Positions 17,959 to 21,327 of a stretch of 21,327 bases of DNA are shown here, piece after piece. The position numbers and the translations under genes were made by a program. The stretch covers positions 2,241-23,567 of the forward strand of contig CAKKTI010000341.1 of NCBI GenBank assembly GCA_920105805.1, given 5' to 3'. The notes beneath the pieces were generated by a model. It saw only the letters and a program-made list of their open reading frames with translations, did no database searches and was not told where the DNA came from. This stretch comes from Condylostoma magnum. Taxonomy: Eukaryota; Ciliophora; Heterotrichea; Heterotrichida; Condylostomatidae. The stretch's first letter is position 1, and each line of letters begins with the position of its first letter.

Positions 17959-20778
17959 CTAATCCACCTCGGGCACCTCATTATCTCTATACATATCCAC
18001 CTCTTGCTGATTAGTGTTGATCTCAATATCGTTATTATCATCCTTCATTTCTTCCTCCCAAGGAGGCTGCTCATCATAAAACTGTTTCTCACTTCCTACT
18101 TTCCCTACTAACGGCTCTTGCTCAGTAGTCTTTGGCCCGATTATACTGAGTATGATAGGTAGAACTATATAGCACTCAAACAGCATTAAAACAAGAATTC
18201 CTCCCCACATCTTTGCAAACACTTAAAATATATAGGTTTGGGTGGGAATCATGAAAATAATGTCTCCCACTAGGGCGATTACTAACATATGAGGAAATGT
18301 TTACCCTCCGTATTTAAAAGTGGCTTCGAGACGTTGAGCATATGTACCGGGGTTGGTTATAAAGGCGTTGGTTATATGAGTTGTGAAATCAGCTCCTAGA
18401 ATCACTATCATGTTTAAATGTATAACTGATGCTGGGTTAAACTCTACACCTAAAATCCACATTACAAAGAACATTGATAGAACTATTGACAAGCTCATTA
18501 CTCCTATTAAAAGACTCACATAGAATCGGAGGGATAGTGCAAAGTTTATTACTATTATAAAAGCAATCGATACGGCTAGGTAAGCCCAAAGCTCAGGGTA
18601 CAATCTTTCAAATTACTCGTAGAATAAGAAGTTTTCATTGTAAGGGAAAGTGGTATTTGGGCCATAATCATCAGCAATGTCCCATAGATCCTCCTTGGCC
18701 TAAATTGCATCTTTTTAGTCATTAATATACTGAATTCTACCCCTGATTCTCGCCATGACTAACACATCGTTCTGCAGTACTAAATCATTAACAAAAAACG
18801 ATGCAATTGGTTACTACAGCCACTGCAAAAGGCAAAAATTGAAGTATTGGTTAGGTATAAGTCCTACATTGTCTAAGGGATAAGCGACGTTTGTGGTAGG
18901 ATTGGAACAACTCCCTTGAGCATACCAAGCATTGAAGGAATCATACCATGAGAACACAGTACTTTCATATATCCAGTCCTCTTCACAGCCCTTACACTGC
19001 TTCATCGCCTGTGATAACTCAATCAACTTCTATTAAGTGTCCTCAGATGCAAATGACACCTCATGAGTATACATACCAAACATGTACCCTCTTCCTCCAA
19101 AGTACTCATCCCGTACATCCATAGCGTCTGATATTTAGGAATCATCATCATTTACAAACCAGTCAACATCAAACTCTCTTTTCACTAAAATTGCGCCTAT
19201 TATACCTACAATGATTAGGATTATGAATAATATTATAACTCCCAGACGTACATAGAAGTTGGAGAGTATGGGTATAAGTCTGTTACTTATAAATAGCTCG
19301 ATTTTTGGACGTTTGCGCTCGTTTATATCATCTCCTACACATCTTCCACCGCAAAAACAAGCACCTTAGGCATCACAGTTACATACTCCACAACAGTCGT
19401 GTTAGTCATCCATTACTCTTTTAAAGTCATAGTACAGGCAAGCTAGGAAGAAAGTCATGGTATTGAAGAAGTTGAAGGCTGTCATGCTTGCACCTACAGC
19501 GCAAAATGTTCTGATTGCTGGGAAAGAAGTAATTGTTCCAATGCCAAAGGCTAAAATGCCGTATAATGTGGTTTTCAGGAGGGATAGTGCAGCTTTTGAA
19601 CTTACTTACGTGAATTTTTCGTTGTAGTTTAAAGTTTCATCGGGACGGATGTCAGCTGATTCTGTAGAACGTATTAAATAGCCGCAGTATACGAATACTT
19701 GTAGAACTAGCATGAAGGATAGAGGAGCACTTGCTGAGTTGAAGTCGTATCCTACATAGTTCGGAAAGGCCAGAGACATATACATAGTCATCGTATAACT
19801 GATAAGAAGTGCTATGCCAAGAGGAATCCTACAGTATACTGGACTGCATCTGCCTAAGATGGAGATTCCGAAGATTATAATCAGGAGCATTAACCCAGCG
19901 TATAGCCCGGAGTCCAATTAAAGGGCCTCCCATAAATTCCTTTCTATTTTATCTAACGAATACACATTAACTTCAATCCTATCAGAATTATCATTGAACT
20001 CATCAATCAAATCATCAATTTCCCCTCTCCACGGCTCAGTATCGCTATAATCATCCGGATCAATCTGCACAGTATACTCATATTGAATAGCTTCAAAATA
20101 GTATATATCATTAGCCCCAGAAGGTGTTATATTGGCCTCTGTTGGCAGTCTTCCACTAAACATCCTCTCAACTGGTATATGATGCGGATCGTAGTCCTCA
20201 TACAACGGCTTCTCCCCTCTTCCAGTCTAAATCCTGTAGTGCACCTAGTACGGCGATTTAGAGTCAAAGTCAACCTAATGGTTTGCATTAAGCCAAAACC
20301 CTAACGCATACTCATCCATTACACAAGGATTCTACAAGTTCACTCTCTCACAAATTTTATCATAATAATACTCATCTTCAAGCTCACGCTTGAAATCATT
20401 GTCAAATCGCACTAATTCCTGAAAAGGTTCACTGTATAACGGTTACACTGTCATTAAATCCTTGAGATCACTATTGTCACTGGTGACGTAGACTATATAA
20501 CGTTGAGGGTCGTATCCATAGTAGTCCTCGACGTCATCTCTGTTATCAATTGCCTCTCCTCGTTGAGGAATTCACATCTTGTTTGTGCGGTTTTCTATGT
20601 TCATTACTGCAAAGCCTGCTCCGCAGGCTATTGAAACTAGAAAAGCCAGGAGGATAAATGCCCAGGGACATTTAGTAAGGAGACGAGTATAGCCGCGAAT
20701 ATAAGATTCCAGCTTAGCCTGGTATTTGTCAGCTAGGAAAATACGACAGTCGCATAGTCCGGATCTAAATTGACTCAT
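17959..20778 (-). CDS. Patched/NPC1-like sterol-sensing-domain (RND) membrane protein
   Basis: 939 residues. One N-terminal helix (WAFILLAFLVSIACGAGFAV) is followed by a large acidic luminal domain. The sterol-sensing five-helix bundle follows (YAGLMLLIIIFGISILG, GIALLISYTMTMYMSLAF, SAPLSFMLVLQVFVYCGYLI, ALSLLKTTLYGILAFGIGTIT). Next come a Cys-rich loop (CCGVCNCDA, CFCGGRC), a second luminal domain with cysteines, and a second bundle containing NMIVILGADFTTHITNAF. The layout fits patched, dispatched or NPC1-type transporters that move sterols or lipids. TGA 20572 (residue 69, ENRTNKM-x-IPQRGE) sits at the conserved Trp of 'LWVP'. The ATG at 20778 is preceded by an A-run; no upstream ATG is in frame. 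The stop is TAG 17959, with another TAG two codons later; the next gene begins at 17945. Confidence 0.9.
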
Positions 20779-20872
20779 TTTTATTGGAAAATTGGGAAAA
20801 TGCAAAGGAGTTATTAAAATTTAAGTTTTACAGAGGTTTTTTGGTATTGTGTGTATATTATTTTATATAAAA
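20779..20872. promoter_or_regulatory. 94-bp divergent promoter spacer
   Basis: This lies between the starts of the sterol-sensing-domain gene (-) and the acyl-CoA dehydrogenase gene (+). It is AT-rich with a TATATTATTTTATATAAAA stretch just before the plus-strand ATG. Both start codons are preceded by short A-runs, common at ciliate starts. Confidence 0.45.
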
Positions 20873-21327
20873 ATGAAGGATGTTAAATTTCATCAAGAAG
20901 GTCCTAGACTTGGGAATCAGTATTTAGAAGATTCTGCACTTAAAAGCTATTTATAAGCTATAGTTGGACCGTAATTACATGAAAAGTAAAACAAGTTAAT
21001 TCATTTAGGATATGCCACTGCATTTGAACTTCTAGAGCATCATAGGAATTGTGAGATGTATCCACCGTCATTTATTTAATTTGATGCGTTTGGAAGATAA
21101 GTTGACCAGATTCATACTCATCCATCATGGAACTATATGCATGATTTCAGTGCGTAGTAAGGCTTGATAAGTCAGGGATATTGTTAAGAAAGAAATAGAA
21201 GAGTATTTTAGATGGCTATGATTTATTTATTTGCCCCCTCATCCGGACTTTACTCATGTCCACTTGCTATGACTGACGGGGCTGCCTGTCTTATAAAGCA
21301 CATTGATCCTTCCCTTTAGAACTTTGA
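20873..21327 (+). CDS. AidB-like acyl-CoA dehydrogenase, 5' part; 3' end outside window
   Basis: The first 151 residues of a flavin-dependent acyl-CoA dehydrogenase of the AidB subgroup. Seen: MKDVKFHQEGPRLGNQYLED, then ATAFELLEHHRNCEMYPPSF, then QFDAFGRQVDQIHTHPSWNY (the family's D-x-F/Y-G-R-R-x-D-E-V-x-F-H-P motif), then APSSGLYSCPLAMTDGAACLI, matching the 'E.G..CP..MT.AA' segment. There is no targeting sequence, so it is perhaps cytosolic or peroxisomal. Several TAA/TAG codons encode Gln (for example before F in the QFDAFGR stretch, and in SAQQGLIS); no TGA is used in this part. Substrate is not deducible. It is divergent from the sterol-sensing-domain gene. Confidence 0.9.

Noticed and set aside
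20298-20310. CCCTAA-like telomere motif
   Set aside because: It is a single occurrence inside the sterol-sensing-domain coding region, not repeated and not at an end.
20779-20805. A longer N-terminus for the sterol-sensing-domain protein starting at 20805
   Set aside because: That codon is TTG, not ATG; the ATG at 20778 has an A-rich context typical of ciliate starts.

Overview
The window looks like nuclear DNA of a ciliate whose three stop codons all double as sense codons. Almost every recognisable gene carries TAA and TAG at glutamine positions. At least thirteen in-frame TGA codons lie inside eight recognised genes; three are at family tryptophans (SCP/CTDNEP1 phosphatase 'SW', major facilitator 'FFWG', patched/NPC1 'LWIP'). 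TAG, TAA and TGA also end genes: a Rab6 must stop at the TAG right after its C-terminal Cys-Cys, a phosphatase ends best at TAA, and an LRR protein ends at TGA. This matches NCBI table 28 (Condylostoma nuclear) better than table 27 (karyorelict, UGA-only stop). A Condylostoma-like heterotrich is the best guess. It rests on the code alone; no rRNA or telomere is present.

Left part (1-11349): AT-rich and looser. In order: 5' half of a lysosomal alpha-mannosidase (-), a probable small multipass membrane protein (+), an F-box-like helical protein (-), a weak ORF (+), an OSCA/TMEM63 channel (-), a divergently placed S49 peptidase homologue (+) that has lost its serine nucleophile, an alpha-carbonic-anhydrase-related membrane protein (+) that has lost all three zinc histidines, then about 2.1 kb holding a decayed fragment of what looks like a ciliate multipass/PAS-type protein and AT-rich spacer.

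Right part (11350-21327): gene-dense. An LRR/coiled-coil protein, MYCBP (axonemal FAP174/AMY-1 family) and a complex-I-type ferredoxin lie on +. They converge on a minus-strand series of Rab6, an SCP/CTDNEP1-like phosphatase, a major facilitator transporter, a mahogunin-type RING E3 ligase and a patched/NPC1-like sterol-sensing-domain protein. An AidB-like acyl-CoA dehydrogenase starts divergently and runs off the end. Neighbouring genes are often only 13-24 nt apart, so 3' ends must nearly touch or overlap the next gene. That matters if stop recognition depends on closeness to the mRNA 3' end.

The genes have unrelated housekeeping roles (lysosome, Golgi traffic, lipid signalling, ubiquitin, respiration, cilia). 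There is no operon-like functional theme. No virus-like element, transposon, CRISPR, tRNA or rRNA was seen. CDS ends below use the stop I judge most likely and state alternatives.
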